Assembly (NCBI RefSeq): GCF_963678195.1
Contig: NZ_OY782759.1
Span: 372,001 to 436,000, forward strand
Direction: 5' to 3'
Length of the DNA: 64,000 bases
Source of the DNA: an uncultured Hyphomonas sp.
GTDB taxonomy: Bacteria; Pseudomonadota; Alphaproteobacteria; Caulobacterales; Hyphomonadaceae
Shown here: positions 27,927 to 37,247 of the stretch, piece by piece
How positions within the stretch are numbered: the first letter of the stretch is position 1
Layout of the letters: each line of letters opens with the position of its first letter
Program-made: the position numbers and the translations under genes
Notes under the pieces: model-generated
Database searches by the model: none
Seen by the model: only the letters and a program-made list of their open reading frames with translations
Told to the model about the DNA's origin: nothing

Positions 27927-28412
27927 ATGATGTTCAAGGTTCTTCCAACGTCCTTCACTTTCCTCGCGGTCTGCGCTGTTGCCCTCATGCCTGCGCAGGC
28001 GGATGTGCTGCTGTCTTCGGCTTCGGTCGAGCGGGTGGTGCTGATGGAATATGAGGATGGGTCGACCGAGACGGAATACGTGCCGGCAGATGCTGTCGAG
28101 CCCGGACAGGAACTCGCCTATGTGGTGAGCTTCCGGAACGAAGGGGCCGAAGAGGAAGACAGCGTCGTCATGACCATCCCGGTGCCGGAAGACATGATCT
28201 ATGTCGATGACTCGGTGATCGCCGACAATGCGGCCGTGGACTTCTCCATCGATGGCGGCAAGTCCTTCGCGCCGCGCGATGATCTGGTGATCGAGGATGG
28301 AGACAAAGTCCGCATGGCCTCCGCCGACGAGATCACGCATGTCCGCTGGACCTTCGCGCGCGTGACACCGGGCGAGGAAGGCATGCTCGCCTTCCATGCG
28401 ATCCTGAACTGA
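27927..28412 (+). CDS. Secreted hypothetical protein, DUF11-like
   Basis: 161 residues. Signal peptide about 1-25 ending PAQA. The mature part is a single beta-sandwich-like domain with PGQELAYVVSFRNEGAEEEDSVVMTIPVPEDMIYVDDSV, resembling the DUF11/'conserved repeat' domain of surface and adhesin proteins, here present only once. The protein is strongly acidic. ATG 27927 is followed directly by a second ATG at 27930, and neither has a strong ribosome binding site. Stands alone between a flavin reductase gene (opposite strand) and trpF. Export is likely; the role is unknown. Confidence 0.65.
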   Translation: MMFKVLPTSFTFLAVCAVALMPAQADVLLSSASVERVVLMEYEDGSTETEYVPADAVEPGQELAYVVSFRNEGAEEEDSVVMTIPVPEDMIYVDDSVIADNAAVDFSIDGGKSFAPRDDLVIEDGDKVRMASADEITHVRWTFARVTPGEEGMLAFHAILN

Positions 28413-28472
28413 ACCCACCCCTAAGCTGCCCTGCATTGACCGGTGCGCCCGCCCTGGCGTAACGCCGGTGCC

Positions 28473-29102
28473 ATGACTCGTGTGAAGATCTGCGGCCTCA
28501 AGGATCCGGACCTCGTGCGCCTCTGCGCGGCGGAGGGGGCGGACTGGATCGGTTTTGTCTTTGTCGAGGCGAGCCCGCGCTACGTCACACCGGAAGCGGC
28601 CGAGACCCTGCTGCTGGGCGTTGGCCGGTCGGTGCCGGTGGCCTTGCTGGCGAACGCCGATGACGCCCTGATCGACCGGGTGACCGCGACGGGCATCCGC
28701 GTGCTTCAGCTTCACGGGCAGGAACCCCCGGAGCGCGTGGCTGAGATCCGTGACCGCACCGGCTGTGAAGTCTGGAAGGCGATCGGCGTGGAAACGGCAG
28801 GCGACCTTGCGGGGGCAGGGGCCTTCACCGCCGCCGATCGTCTGCTCATGGATGCAAAGCCCCCGAAGGGTGCGGATCGCACGGGCGGGCATGGTCAGGC
28901 CTTCGACTGGTCGATCCTGAAAGACTGGACGCCGCCGAAGCCATGGATCCTCGCCGGAGGCCTGACACCTGAGAACGCAGCCGAAGCAATCGCTGCGACA
29001 GGTGCACCGGCGGTCGACGTCTCCTCTGGCGTGGAGCGGCTGCGGGGGCTAAAGGACAAGGAGCTGGTGCGGGCGTTTCTCCGCGCCGCCAAAGAGGTCT
29101 GA
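28473..29102 (+). CDS. trpF: Phosphoribosylanthranilate isomerase
   Basis: 209 residues. Third step of tryptophan synthesis: Amadori rearrangement of phosphoribosylanthranilate to CdRP. (beta/alpha)8 barrel; N-terminal VKICGLKD with the catalytic Cys, [18 protein letters not shown] and the C-terminal phosphate-binding GLTPENA...DVSSGVE with the catalytic Asp. ATG 28473 begins the family core; an upstream in-frame start at 28443 would add ten residues. First gene of a run trpF-trpB-lipoprotein-cutA-trpA-accD-folC. Confidence 0.96.
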   Translation: MTRVKICGLKDPDLVRLCAAEGADWIGFVFVEASPRYVTPEAAETLLLGVGRSVPVALLANADDALIDRVTATGIRVLQLHGQEPPERVAEIRDRTGCEVWKAIGVETAGDLAGAGAFTAADRLLMDAKPPKGADRTGGHGQAFDWSILKDWTPPKPWILAGGLTPENAAEAIAATGAPAVDVSSGVERLRGLKDKELVRAFLRAAKEV

Positions 29103-29103
29103 A

Positions 29104-30318
29104 ATGATGGACGTGAGAAATACCTGGGACCAGTGGCCGGACCTGAATGGCCGGTTCGGTGAGTTCGGCGGACGCTATGTCGCCGAAACGCTGATGCCGC
29201 TGATCCTGGAACTCGAAGCCGAATACCGCCGGGCGCAGGACGACCCGGCATTCAAGGCCGAGATGGACGACCTCTGGACCCATTATGTCGGCCGCCCGTC
29301 ACCGCTCTATTTTGCCGAGCGCCTGACCGAGCATTTCGGCGGGGCGAAGATCTATTTCAAACGCGACGAGCTGAACCATACCGGCGCGCACAAGATCAAT
29401 AACTGCCTCGGCCAGGTGCTGCTCGCCCGGCGGATGGGCAAGACCCGCATTATTGCCGAGACCGGCGCGGGCCAGCACGGTGTGGCGACGGCGACGATCT
29501 GCGCGCGCTTCGGCCTCGAATGCGTCGTCTTCATGGGCGAGACCGATGTCGAGCGCCAGAAGCCGAACGTGTTCCGCATGCGCCTGCTGGGCGCGAAGAT
29601 CGTTCCGGTCTCGTCCGGCACAGGCACGCTGAAAGATGCGATGAACGAGGCCCTGCGCGACTGGGTCACGAACGTCGACAACACCTTCTACTGCATCGGC
29701 ACCGTAGCCGGACCTCATCCGTACCCGGAACTGGTGCGGGATTTCCAATCGATCATCGGCAAGGAGGCCCGCGAGCAGATTCTGGAGCGGGAAGGGCGCC
29801 TGCCGGATGTGCTGATGGCCTGTATCGGGGGCGGCTCCAACGCCATCGGTCTGTTCCATCCCTTCCTGGAAGACGAGAGCGTCCGCATGATCGGCGTCGA
29901 GGCGGCTGGCCATGGCATCGAGACGGGCGAACATGCTGCGGCCCTCAATGGCGGCCGGCCCGGCATCCTGCACGGCAACCGCACCTATCTGCTGCAAACC
30001 GATGACGGCCAGATTCTGGACGCGCATTCCATCTCTGCAGGGCTCGACTATCCGGGCATCGGGCCCGAACATGCCTTCCTCCGTGACACGGGCCGGGCCG
30101 AATACCTGTCGACAACAGACAAGGAAGCCCTTGAGGCGTTCCAGCTCTGCACGAAGCTCGAAGGCATCATTCCGGCACTTGAGCCGTCCCACGCGCTCGC
30201 ACGCGTTGGGGAAGTGGCGCAGGAACTGGGCAAGGATGGCCTGATCGTCCTCAATATGTGCGGCCGGGGCGACAAGGACGTGTTTTCCGTCGCCAAGCAC
30301 CTGGGAGTGGACATGTGA
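29104..30318 (+). CDS. trpB: Tryptophan synthase beta chain
   Basis: 404 residues. PLP enzyme joining indole and serine. HTGAHKINN holds the Schiff-base Lys97. The phosphate-binding GGGSNAIG loop, the E-x-G-x-H-x-x-A ([10 protein letters not shown]) region and the C-terminal NMCGRGDKD are all present. It starts 1 base after trpF stops. Its stop (TGA, 30316-30318) overlaps the GTG start of a lipoprotein gene, instead of the usual trpA. Confidence 0.97.
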   Translation: MMDVRNTWDQWPDLNGRFGEFGGRYVAETLMPLILELEAEYRRAQDDPAFKAEMDDLWTHYVGRPSPLYFAERLTEHFGGAKIYFKRDELNHTGAHKINNCLGQVLLARRMGKTRIIAETGAGQHGVATATICARFGLECVVFMGETDVERQKPNVFRMRLLGAKIVPVSSGTGTLKDAMNEALRDWVTNVDNTFYCIGTVAGPHPYPELVRDFQSIIGKEAREQILEREGRLPDVLMACIGGGSNAIGLFHPFLEDESVRMIGVEAAGHGIETGEHAAALNGGRPGILHGNRTYLLQTDDGQILDAHSISAGLDYPGIGPEHAFLRDTGRAEYLSTTDKEALEAFQLCTKLEGIIPALEPSHALARVGEVAQELGKDGLIVLNMCGRGDKDVFSVAKHLGVDM

Positions 30319-30689
30319 GGCAGGTTCTTCCCGTTATCCTTCTTGTTTTGCTGGGCGCCTGCGTGCCGACGACCAAGTATGCATATGTCCCGCTGACGCA
30401 GCAGAATTTCGAAGCGGCGCAGAATGGCGAGAAGATTCCGCTCGTAGCGCACGATACAGTGCTCTGTTTCGCCGATGGGCGGACGGCGCCCATCCGGTAT
30501 GCGGAATGGACCGACAATGGCATCTGCGGGCAGGCCCATCCCCCGATTGGCGATGATGATGGCAACCGATGCTATGACTGGGACCAGATCGCCGGCATCG
30601 GCATTCCATACGAAGGACGCTCCCTGTCGGTTATCCCCATGGCCGCCGTGCAGATAGGAAAATGTGACCTGGAGGCGCTTGCAGAATGA
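30315..30689 (+). CDS. Small lipoprotein inserted in the trp operon
   Basis: 124 residues, family not recognised. GTG 30315 overlaps the trpB stop (GTGA). Its hydrophobic segment with lipobox ([10 protein letters not shown]) predicts an outer- or inner-membrane lipoprotein. The mature part contains two more Cys ([22 protein letters not shown] give several candidate disulfides) and [10 protein letters not shown]. Its stop overlaps the cutA start (ATGA at 30686). The double overlap shows that it is translated with its neighbours. Nothing links it to tryptophan synthesis. Confidence 0.75.
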   Translation: MRQVLPVILLVLLGACVPTTKYAYVPLTQQNFEAAQNGEKIPLVAHDTVLCFADGRTAPIRYAEWTDNGICGQAHPPIGDDDGNRCYDWDQIAGIGIPYEGRSLSVIPMAAVQIGKCDLEALAE

Positions 30690-31006
30690 CCGACCTTCTC
30701 CTTATCCGCATCACTTGCCCGTCCCAGCGCGTGGCCGAGGACATTGGCGATGCCGCTGTCGAGCACAAGCTGGCGGCCTGCGCAAACCTGGAAGGCCCGG
30801 TCTCGTCCACCTATCGCTGGAAGGGCGTGGTGGAGCAGGCGTTTGAATACATTCTCTGGCTCAAGGCGCCGAAGGCGAACTGGGACCGGATCGAGGCCCT
30901 CGTCCTTACCCATCACCCTTATGATGTCCCGGCCATGGTGGCGCTGCCTTGCCTTGAGGCGCATGACCCCTATGCCGCCTGGGTCCACGAAAACACGGAA
31001 AGCTGA
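30686..31006 (+). CDS. cutA: Divalent-cation tolerance protein CutA
   Basis: 106 residues, the CutA1 length. Trimeric PII-like fold: LLIRITCPSQRVAEDIGDAAVEHKLAACAN, then YRWKGVVEQAFEYILWLKA, then HPYDVPAMVALP and a C-terminal aromatic strand (YAAWVHEN). The biochemical role is unsettled; copper tolerance was the original phenotype in E. coli. It lies between a lipoprotein gene (4-base overlap) and trpA (1-base overlap TGATG), so it is embedded in the trp operon. Confidence 0.95.
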   Translation: MTDLLLIRITCPSQRVAEDIGDAAVEHKLAACANLEGPVSSTYRWKGVVEQAFEYILWLKAPKANWDRIEALVLTHHPYDVPAMVALPCLEAHDPYAAWVHENTES

Positions 31007-31833
31007 TGCCAACGGAACGTATTACCGCTGCCTTCGACCGCGCGAAGGCGGAAAAGCGCGCAGTCCTGGTCTCCTATCTCATGGCCGGCGATCCGGACCT
31101 TGAGACGAGCTATCAGTCGCTCTGCGCCCTGCGCGACAATGGCGCGGACATTATCGAGCTGGGCGCGCCGTTTACCGATCCGATGGCCGATGGCCCGGCG
31201 ATCCAGCGGGCGGGCCTGCGTGCGCTGGCCGCGAAAACGAAGCTGACGGATGTGCTGGCGCTCGCTGCCCGGTTCCGTGAAACCGACCAGACCACGCCGC
31301 TGATCATCATGGGTTATGCCAATCCGGTCCATTCCATGGGCTATGGCGCCTTTGCCGAGGCCGCGCATGAGGCCGGCGTCGACGGCACGATCATCGTGGA
31401 TTTGCCGCCGGAAGAAGATGAACCGCTGCGGGAAGAATACGCCAAATACGGTCTCTCGGTGATCCGCCTGGCCACGCCGACCACACATGAGGCGCGCATG
31501 AAGAAGGTCGCCGAAGGCGCCTCGGGCTTCCTGTATTTCGTCTCCGTGACCGGTGTGACAGGGGCCGGAAGCGCCGATCCTGCCGTTATTGCAGGGAACA
31601 TTGACATGGCCCGGCGCGTTTCAGGACTGCCAGTTTGTGTTGGCTTTGGTGTAAAAACCGGTGCACAGGCTGCGGAAATGGCTAAAATAGCCGATGGGGT
31701 TGTCGTAGGCAGTGCTTTCGTGGAGCATGCAGAGGCGGCTCACGAATCAGGGGATCTGGCCCGCGCACCCCAGGGCATGGGGGCTTTGGCCAAGGAACTG
31801 AGCAAGGCGATCGCCGAGGTCGCGAAACCGTAG
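31006..31833 (+). CDS. trpA: Tryptophan synthase alpha chain
   Basis: 275 residues. Cleaves indole-3-glycerol phosphate. Catalytic Glu51 and Asp62 in IIELGAPFTDPMADGP (E. coli E49/D60); phosphate site near VGFGVKTGAQ and VVVGSAFV. It overlaps the cutA stop by one base. It is separated from trpB by about 690 bases holding two unrelated genes. The gap to accD is only 28 bases. Confidence 0.97.
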   Translation: MPTERITAAFDRAKAEKRAVLVSYLMAGDPDLETSYQSLCALRDNGADIIELGAPFTDPMADGPAIQRAGLRALAAKTKLTDVLALAARFRETDQTTPLIIMGYANPVHSMGYGAFAEAAHEAGVDGTIIVDLPPEEDEPLREEYAKYGLSVIRLATPTTHEARMKKVAEGASGFLYFVSVTGVTGAGSADPAVIAGNIDMARRVSGLPVCVGFGVKTGAQAAEMAKIADGVVVGSAFVEHAEAAHESGDLARAPQGMGALAKELSKAIAEVAKP

Positions 31834-31861
31834 TGGCTGTTACAGCCGTGGAGGTTGTCGG

Positions 31862-32827
31862 ATGAACTGGATCAACAAGGTCACCCCGCCGGGCCTGAAG
31901 ACCATGCTGACCAAGCGGGACACGCCGGATGACCTGTGGGTGAAATGCCCGTTGTCCGGAGAGCTGGTCTACAAGACCGATCTGGAAGAAAACTGGCATG
32001 TCACGCCGGCTGGCGCGCACCTGCGGATTTCACCGCGTACACGCTTCCGCCTCCTGTTCGATGATGAACGCTGGGAGCCGATTGAGCTGCCGGGCGTGGC
32101 ACTGGATCCGTTGAAGTTCAAGGACGACAAGCCTTATCCGGCGCGGCTGAAAGCGGCCAAGTCGAAGATCGCGGCCCGCGAGAAGAAAGAAACCGAAGGC
32201 GGTGGCGCGCCACTGCTGCAGGATGACTGTATGGTCGCGGCTTACGGCAAGATCGGCGGCGTGCCCGCGGTCGTGCTGGTGCAGGATTTTGCTTTCATGG
32301 GCGGTTCGCTCGGCATGGCAGCCGGGGAGGGGTTCATCACCGCGGCTCATATGGCGCTGGCCCGCAAAGCCGCTTTCGTCGTCTGCACCGCTTCCGGTGG
32401 GGCGCGCATGCAGGAAGGCACGCTCAGCCTGATGCAGATGCCGCGCACGACGCTCGCCATCAATGAGCTGGGCGAAGCGAAACTGCCTTATGTGGTCGTG
32501 CTGACCGACCCGACCTCCGGCGGCGTCTCGGCCTCTTACGCCATGCTGGGCGATGTCCATATCGCTGAGCCGGGTGCCATGATCGCCTTTTCCGGCCCGC
32601 GCGTGATCGAACAGACGATCCGCGAAAGCCTGCCCAAAGGCTTCCAGCGGTCGGAGTTCCTGCGTGAAAAAGGCCAGGTCGACATTGTGGTCGACCGCCG
32701 CAAGATGAAGGATACGCTGTCGCGCGTCCTGTCCATGCTGATGCCGAAGTCACGCCGTTCCAGCGACAGCATGCCGGCCTCGCTCAATCCGCCCAAAACG
32801 CATGTGTCCAAGGGCAAGTCTGATTGA
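31862..32827 (+). CDS. accD: Acetyl-CoA carboxylase carboxyltransferase beta subunit
   Basis: 321 residues. With AccA, transfers CO2 from biotin to acetyl-CoA, the first step of fatty-acid synthesis. Crotonase-like core: DFAFMGGSLGMAAGE, CTASGGARMQEGTLSLMQM, DPTSGGVSASYAML. The N-terminal four-Cys zinc ribbon of the E. coli protein is degenerate: only C29 of the first pair remains (C29-PLS), and the second pair is replaced by HVTPAGAH. From memory, other alphaproteobacterial AccDs also lack it. Its stop overlaps the folC start by 4 bases. trpA-accD-folC is a common alphaproteobacterial order. Confidence 0.96.
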   Translation: MNWINKVTPPGLKTMLTKRDTPDDLWVKCPLSGELVYKTDLEENWHVTPAGAHLRISPRTRFRLLFDDERWEPIELPGVALDPLKFKDDKPYPARLKAAKSKIAAREKKETEGGGAPLLQDDCMVAAYGKIGGVPAVVLVQDFAFMGGSLGMAAGEGFITAAHMALARKAAFVVCTASGGARMQEGTLSLMQMPRTTLAINELGEAKLPYVVVLTDPTSGGVSASYAMLGDVHIAEPGAMIAFSGPRVIEQTIRESLPKGFQRSEFLREKGQVDIVVDRRKMKDTLSRVLSMLMPKSRRSSDSMPASLNPPKTHVSKGKSD

Positions 32828-34077
32828 GCGGAGACAGTGCGGCCCTTGCCGCAGCGCTGAAGCGTTTCGAAGGGCTCTATCCTGAGACGATTCACCTGTC
32901 GTTGGGACGGGTCGAGGCTGCGCTTGAAGCACTCGGCCGCCCGCAGGATCGCTTGCCGCCCGTTATCCATGTCGCCGGTACCAACGGGAAGGGCTCGACC
33001 AGCGCCTTCATGCGCGCCATGGCCGAAGCAGCCGGTCTGAAGGTTCATGTTTTCACCAGTCCGCACCTTGTCCGCTTCAATGAGCGGATCCGGCTGGCGG
33101 GTGAAATCGTCGACGATGCGCGCCTGATCGACTGGCTTGAGCGGACCTATGAGGCCATCAAGGGCCAGGAAATCACCCATTTCGAGGCCACAACAGCAAC
33201 GGCGTTGCTGGCCTTTTCCGAAGTACCGGCGGACTTGCTGATCCTCGAAGTCGGCCTTGGCGGGCGCTATGATGCGACCAATGTGATCGAAGAGCCGGCG
33301 CTGTGCGTGATCACGCCGGTGGACTTTGACCACAAGGCATTTCTGGGGTCTGACATCCGCAAGATTGCGGGCGAGAAGGCGGGAATCATCCGGCCGGGCC
33401 GTCCGGTGCTGAGCGCCATCCAGCGCAAGGTCTGCGATGATGTCATCACGGCCGAAGCGGCCCTGAAGGGGGCACCGCTCTACAAGCTCAAGGCACACTA
33501 TATCGATGCCATGCCGGATCATATCGGACTTATAGGCGAGCATCAGCGGGCCAATGCAGCACTCGCGGCGATGGCCATGCAGCTGTTCGGCAATTCCACC
33601 CGTATCCCGCAGGACGCGATCTTCGAGGGCGCCCGCACCGCGACCTGGCCGGCTAGGATGCAGCGCCTGAAAGATGGCCCGCTGACTGCGCACGTGCCGG
33701 GCTGTGAGGTCTGGCTGGACGGCGGGCACAATCCGCACGCCGCCCGGGCGATCGTCCGCCACCTGTCAAAGCAGGAGGGGAAGACGGCGCTTGTCTCGGG
33801 CATGCTGGCGTCCAAGGACGCCACCGGCTTCTTCCTGCCATTCCGCTCCCTGCATCCGCCGGTGTTCACCGTGCCGAATGCGCCGGGTCACCGGGCGGCC
33901 GAACCGGAGGAACTGGCCGAGGCGGCGAACACGGCCGGGCTTGAGGCTGTGGCGTGCGAGAACCTGGAAGCAGGACTGAAAGCTGCCGCGGCAACCGGCG
34001 CCGACCGGATCCTGATCTGCGGCTCGCTATACCTTGCAGGCGAAATCCTGTCGAAGAACCGGGAAGAGCCGGTCTGA
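32824..34077 (+). CDS. folC: Bifunctional folylpolyglutamate/dihydrofolate synthase
   Basis: 417 residues. Mur-ligase-type ATP-dependent addition of glutamate to dihydropteroate and folates. P-loop GTNGKGSTS at 52-60; VFTSPHLVRFNERI; the central LEVGLGGRYDATN; DFDHKAFLGSDIRKIAGEKAGIIRPGRP, all diagnostic. It starts at TTG 32824, overlapping the accD stop (TTGA). Last gene of the run; a strong terminator follows about 30 bases later. Confidence 0.95.
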   Translation: MSGDSAALAAALKRFEGLYPETIHLSLGRVEAALEALGRPQDRLPPVIHVAGTNGKGSTSAFMRAMAEAAGLKVHVFTSPHLVRFNERIRLAGEIVDDARLIDWLERTYEAIKGQEITHFEATTATALLAFSEVPADLLILEVGLGGRYDATNVIEEPALCVITPVDFDHKAFLGSDIRKIAGEKAGIIRPGRPVLSAIQRKVCDDVITAEAALKGAPLYKLKAHYIDAMPDHIGLIGEHQRANAALAAMAMQLFGNSTRIPQDAIFEGARTATWPARMQRLKDGPLTAHVPGCEVWLDGGHNPHAARAIVRHLSKQEGKTALVSGMLASKDATGFFLPFRSLHPPVFTVPNAPGHRAAEPEELAEAANTAGLEAVACENLEAGLKAAAATGADRILICGSLYLAGEILSKNREEPV

Positions 34078-34103
34078 CTGGCTGAACACTCTGAGCGGAT
34101 ATG

Positions 34104-34133
34104 AAAAAAGGGCGGCCAATCAGGCCGCCCTTT
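34104..34133. terminator. Bidirectional rho-independent terminator
   Basis: A run of six A, then GGGCGGCC (34110-34117), loop AATCA, GGCCGCCC (34123-34130) and TTT. The 8-bp GC stem flanked by A-run and T-run serves the convergent folC (plus) and mscL (minus) genes. Confidence 0.88.
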
Positions 34134-34210
34134 CCACTCTACGCGTACTCTACTGTCCGGGATTATGGTTGTTGAACCTTAACAGAACCCGAACACGGTG
34201 ACCGCAGGGC

Positions 34211-34624
34211 CTAGCTGGACTGTTTTGCCAGCAGGTTGCGGATTTCTTCCAGAAGCACTTCCTGGCGCGGCGGGGCCGGCGGCGGAGCAGCTTCTTCCTT
34301 TTTCTTCATTTTGTTCATGCCCTTGATGAGGAGGAACATGACGAAGGCGACGATGGTGAAGGAGATGATGGCGGAGATGAAGTCTCCGATTTTCACGACG
34401 ACGGCCTCCTTGAGGACTTCGCCGTCGGCGCCGAGCGTGGCAGGCACCATCTCGTAATTCCAGCTGCCGAAATCCAGGCCGCCCATGACCGGGCTGAGCA
34501 GGGGCAGGAAAACCCCCTGAATGAAGGCGGTGACCAGTGTCGCGAATGCCCCGCCCATGACAAAGGCAACCGCCATGTCAACGAGGTTGCCCTTCATCGC
34601 GAACTCTTTGAATTCTTTAAACAT
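34211..34624 (-). CDS. mscL: Large-conductance mechanosensitive channel
   Basis: 137 residues. Homopentameric inner-membrane channel that opens on osmotic downshock. N-terminal amphipathic helix MFKEFKEFAMKGNLVDMAVAFVMGGAFATLV with TM1, a periplasmic loop, and TM2 GDFISAIISFTIVAFVMFLLIKGMN. The C-terminal helix carries a Pro-rich linker (APPPAPPRQE) and a bundle helix. Single gene, convergent with folC across a terminator. Confidence 0.96.
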   Translation of the reverse strand: MFKEFKEFAMKGNLVDMAVAFVMGGAFATLVTAFIQGVFLPLLSPVMGGLDFGSWNYEMVPATLGADGEVLKEAVVVKIGDFISAIISFTIVAFVMFLLIKGMNKMKKKEEAAPPPAPPRQEVLLEEIRNLLAKQSS

Positions 34625-34730
34625 TTTAGTTTCCCCTCCTGAGGCTTCGAGCCTGGATACCTGTCAGTTTGATCCTATTGTTTGGCAAACCGGTCAAGGC
34701 AGATCGTGATTTCGGGGGCGCTTGAGAGGC

Positions 34731-35030
34731 CTATCTCGCCTCAGGATCTTCGCCGCCATTGACGCGGGCGCGCAATTCCTTGCCGGCCTTGAAGAAGGGG
34801 ACGGACTTGGCCGGCACTTCCACCGGTTCCCCGGTCCGCGGGTTGCGCCCCTTGCGGGAATCGCGCTGGCGGACAGAGAAGGCGCCGAAGCCGCGCAGCT
34901 CAACACGGTCACCGCGGGCGAGCGCGGCGGCGATCTCGTCCAGGATCACATTCACGACCTTTTCCAGATCTTCCTGGCGGAGGTGAGCGTATTCCGTTGC
35001 GAGTTTTGCGATAAGTTCTGACTTCAGCAT
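34731..35030 (-). CDS. ihfB: Integration host factor beta subunit
   Basis: 99 residues. DNA-bending nucleoid protein acting as heterodimer with Ihf[34 protein letters not shown] helical part, then [34 protein letters not shown], with the beta-arm Pro that intercalates in DNA. ATG 35030 follows CAAAGGG; an upstream in-frame start at 35093 is unlikely. Downstream of rpsA on the same strand, the conserved rpsA-ihfB pair. Confidence 0.95.
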   Translation of the reverse strand: MLKSELIAKLATEYAHLRQEDLEKVVNVILDEIAAALARGDRVELRGFGAFSVRQRDSRKGRNPRTGEPVEVPAKSVPFFKAGKELRARVNGGEDPEAR

Positions 35031-35141
35031 CCCTTTGATATAAAACGCATTTGCGGCGGGAACGCTAGGCCCCCGCCGCAAACATTTCATCAAATTTAGA
35101 AACCAGGTGGTGCCGGCCCGTTCAGGCCGGCCTTACCCGGC

Positions 35142-37100
35142 TCAGCCTTGGAGGGCTTCCGCCTCAGCTTTCCAGTCAGCACCCTTGCCGGATGTGCCGA
35201 CCTCTTCTTCCAGAGCTGCCAGCTGATCGTCCGTCATGGAAGCGATCTGCCAGAAGTGGAAGACACCGGCTTCGTTCAGCTTCTTCTCGAAAGCCGGGCC
35301 AACGCCTTTGATCTGCTTCAGATCGTCCGCGTCGCCTTGCGGAGCGGCCAGACGGCCGTTCGCATCGGCATCGCCGGAAGAAGCAGCTGCCGGGGCAGCG
35401 TCTTCCTTGCTGGTGCCGGAAGAGGCCAGGGCCGCGCCGAGAATGTCACCCAGCGAAGCGCCGGCATCTGCCGACCCGTACTGTGCAACGGCTTCTGCTT
35501 CTTCGGCGATTTCGAGGGCCTTGATCGAGAGCGACACGCGGCGCGAGCCACGATCGACCTGGATCACCTTGGCGTCGACCTTGTCGCCAACAGCGAAGCG
35601 TTCCGGACGCTGATCTGCGCGGTCACGCGACAGATCGGAGCGGCGGATGAACGACTTCATTGCCGGCTCGCCGAATTCGACTTCGATACCGCCCGAGGTG
35701 ATCTCGGTGACGGTGCAGGTCACGGTCGTGCCGCGCTTCACGCCGCCGGTGTTGAGCGATTCCATCGGATCGCCTGCCAGCTGCTTGATGCCCAGCGAGA
35801 TACGCTCCTTGTCGACGTCGACGTCGAGCACTTTCGCCTTGACCATATCGCCCTTGTTGAAGGCTTCGATGGCCTGGTCACCCGACTGCTCCCAGGAGAT
35901 GTCGTTGATGTGAACCATGCCGTCCAGGTCCGGGCCGAGGCCGACGAACAGACCGAATTCGGTGATCCCGCGGACTTCGCCTTCGATCTCGGTGCCGATC
36001 GGATGCTCTGCCAGGAAGGCCGACCACGGATTGTCCATGGTTTGCTTCAGGCCGAGCGAGATGCGGCGCTTCTCGGAATCGACGTCCAGCACTTCCACAT
36101 CGACTTCCTGAGAGGTCGACAGGATCTTGCCGGGGTGCACGTTCTTCTTGGTCCAGCTCATTTCGGAGACGTGGATCAGACCCTCGACACCGTCTTCCAG
36201 CTCCACGAAGGCGCCGTAGTCGGTGATGTTGGTGACGATGCCTTTGAGGCGGGCACCAACCGGGTAACGCACATCGATGCCATCCCACGGATCGGCGCCG
36301 AGTTGCTTCATGCCGAGCGAGATACGCTGGGTTTCCGGGTTGATCTTGATGATCTGGACTTCGACTTCCTGGCCGACTTCAACCACCTGAGACGGGTGAT
36401 TGATGCGCTTGTAGGACATGTCGGTGACGTGCAGCAGGCCATCGATGCCGCCAAGGTCGACGAACGCACCGTAATCGGTGATGTTCTTGACGATACCCTT
36501 GCGGACGTCGCCTTCGGCCATGTCGGAAACGATTTCCGCACGCTGTTCGGCGCGGCTCTCTTCCAGGATGGCGCGGCGCGAGACCACGATGTTGCCGCGC
36601 GAGCGGTCGAGCTTGAGGACAGCGAAAGGCTGAACTTCACCCATGAGCGGGCCGACATCGCGGACCGGGCGGATGTCCACCTGGGAGCCCGGAAGGAAGG
36701 CGTTGACGCCGCCGAGGTCGACGGTGAAGCCGCCTTTGACGCGGCCGGAGATGGCGCCTTTGACCGGTTCGTTGGCGTTGAAGCTCTTTTCGAGCTTGAT
36801 CCAGCGCTCTTCGCGGCGGGCCTTGTCACGGGACAGGACAGCGTCGCCAAGGGCGTTTTCGATACGGTCGAGATAGACGTCGACAATGTCGCCGGCTTCC
36901 GGCTGCTTGTCTTCCATCGAGAATTCGCGGAGCGGGATACGGCCTTCGGTCTTGAGGCCGATGTCGACGAGCACGGCATCGTTTTCAATGCGGATGACGG
37001 TGGCCGGAACGACCTGGCCTTCCTGCATTGCCGACGCCGCAGCCGACGATTCGAACATGGAGGCGAAATCGTCGGAGGAGGGGTTCATAGAGTCTGTCAT
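35142..37100 (-). CDS. rpsA: 30S ribosomal protein S1 with C-terminal helix-hairpin-helix extension
   Basis: 652 residues, against about 560 in most bacteria. Six S1 (OB-fold) repeats fill the first ~520 residues, each with the KGIVKNITDYGAFVDLGGIDGLLH type of signature. A low-complexity Ala/Ser/Asp linker follows. The last ~55 residues form a helix-hairpin-helix module: LKQIKGVGPAFEKKLNEAG, then FWQIASMTDDQLAALEEE, then GADWKAEAEAL. This module is known from the C termini of other alphaproteobacterial proteins such as L21 or NuoE. ATG 37100 follows AGGAAAC. Order cmk-rpsA-ihfB is conserved. Confidence 0.95.
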   Translation of the reverse strand: MTDSMNPSSDDFASMFESSAAASAMQEGQVVPATVIRIENDAVLVDIGLKTEGRIPLREFSMEDKQPEAGDIVDVYLDRIENALGDAVLSRDKARREERWIKLEKSFNANEPVKGAISGRVKGGFTVDLGGVNAFLPGSQVDIRPVRDVGPLMGEVQPFAVLKLDRSRGNIVVSRRAILEESRAEQRAEIVSDMAEGDVRKGIVKNITDYGAFVDLGGIDGLLHVTDMSYKRINHPSQVVEVGQEVEVQIIKINPETQRISLGMKQLGADPWDGIDVRYPVGARLKGIVTNITDYGAFVELEDGVEGLIHVSEMSWTKKNVHPGKILSTSQEVDVEVLDVDSEKRRISLGLKQTMDNPWSAFLAEHPIGTEIEGEVRGITEFGLFVGLGPDLDGMVHINDISWEQSGDQAIEAFNKGDMVKAKVLDVDVDKERISLGIKQLAGDPMESLNTGGVKRGTTVTCTVTEITSGGIEVEFGEPAMKSFIRRSDLSRDRADQRPERFAVGDKVDAKVIQVDRGSRRVSLSIKALEIAEEAEAVAQYGSADAGASLGDILGAALASSGTSKEDAAPAAASSGDADANGRLAAPQGDADDLKQIKGVGPAFEKKLNEAGVFHFWQIASMTDDQLAALEEEVGTSGKGADWKAEAEALQG

Positions 37101-37222
37101 GTAAGTTTCCTGAGGCGGGACGAACGGTTCAAGGCAGGCGCGCACCATTGCGGCCTGCTGGAACGACCCGAGAGCGTGGTCTCTTTAATCTTCAGTGGTG
37201 CAGCCTGTTTGGATTTGAGGCC

Positions 37223-37236
37223 CCTGTATTTACAGG
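37223..37236. repeat. 14-base perfect palindrome in the rpsA leader
   Basis: CCTGTATTTACAGG lies in the 147-base region between the cmk stop and the rpsA start. It could form a small hairpin in the rpsA 5' leader or end the cmk transcript. There is no T-tract. Confidence 0.35.
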
Positions 37237-37247
37237 AGAAAGCCCCT

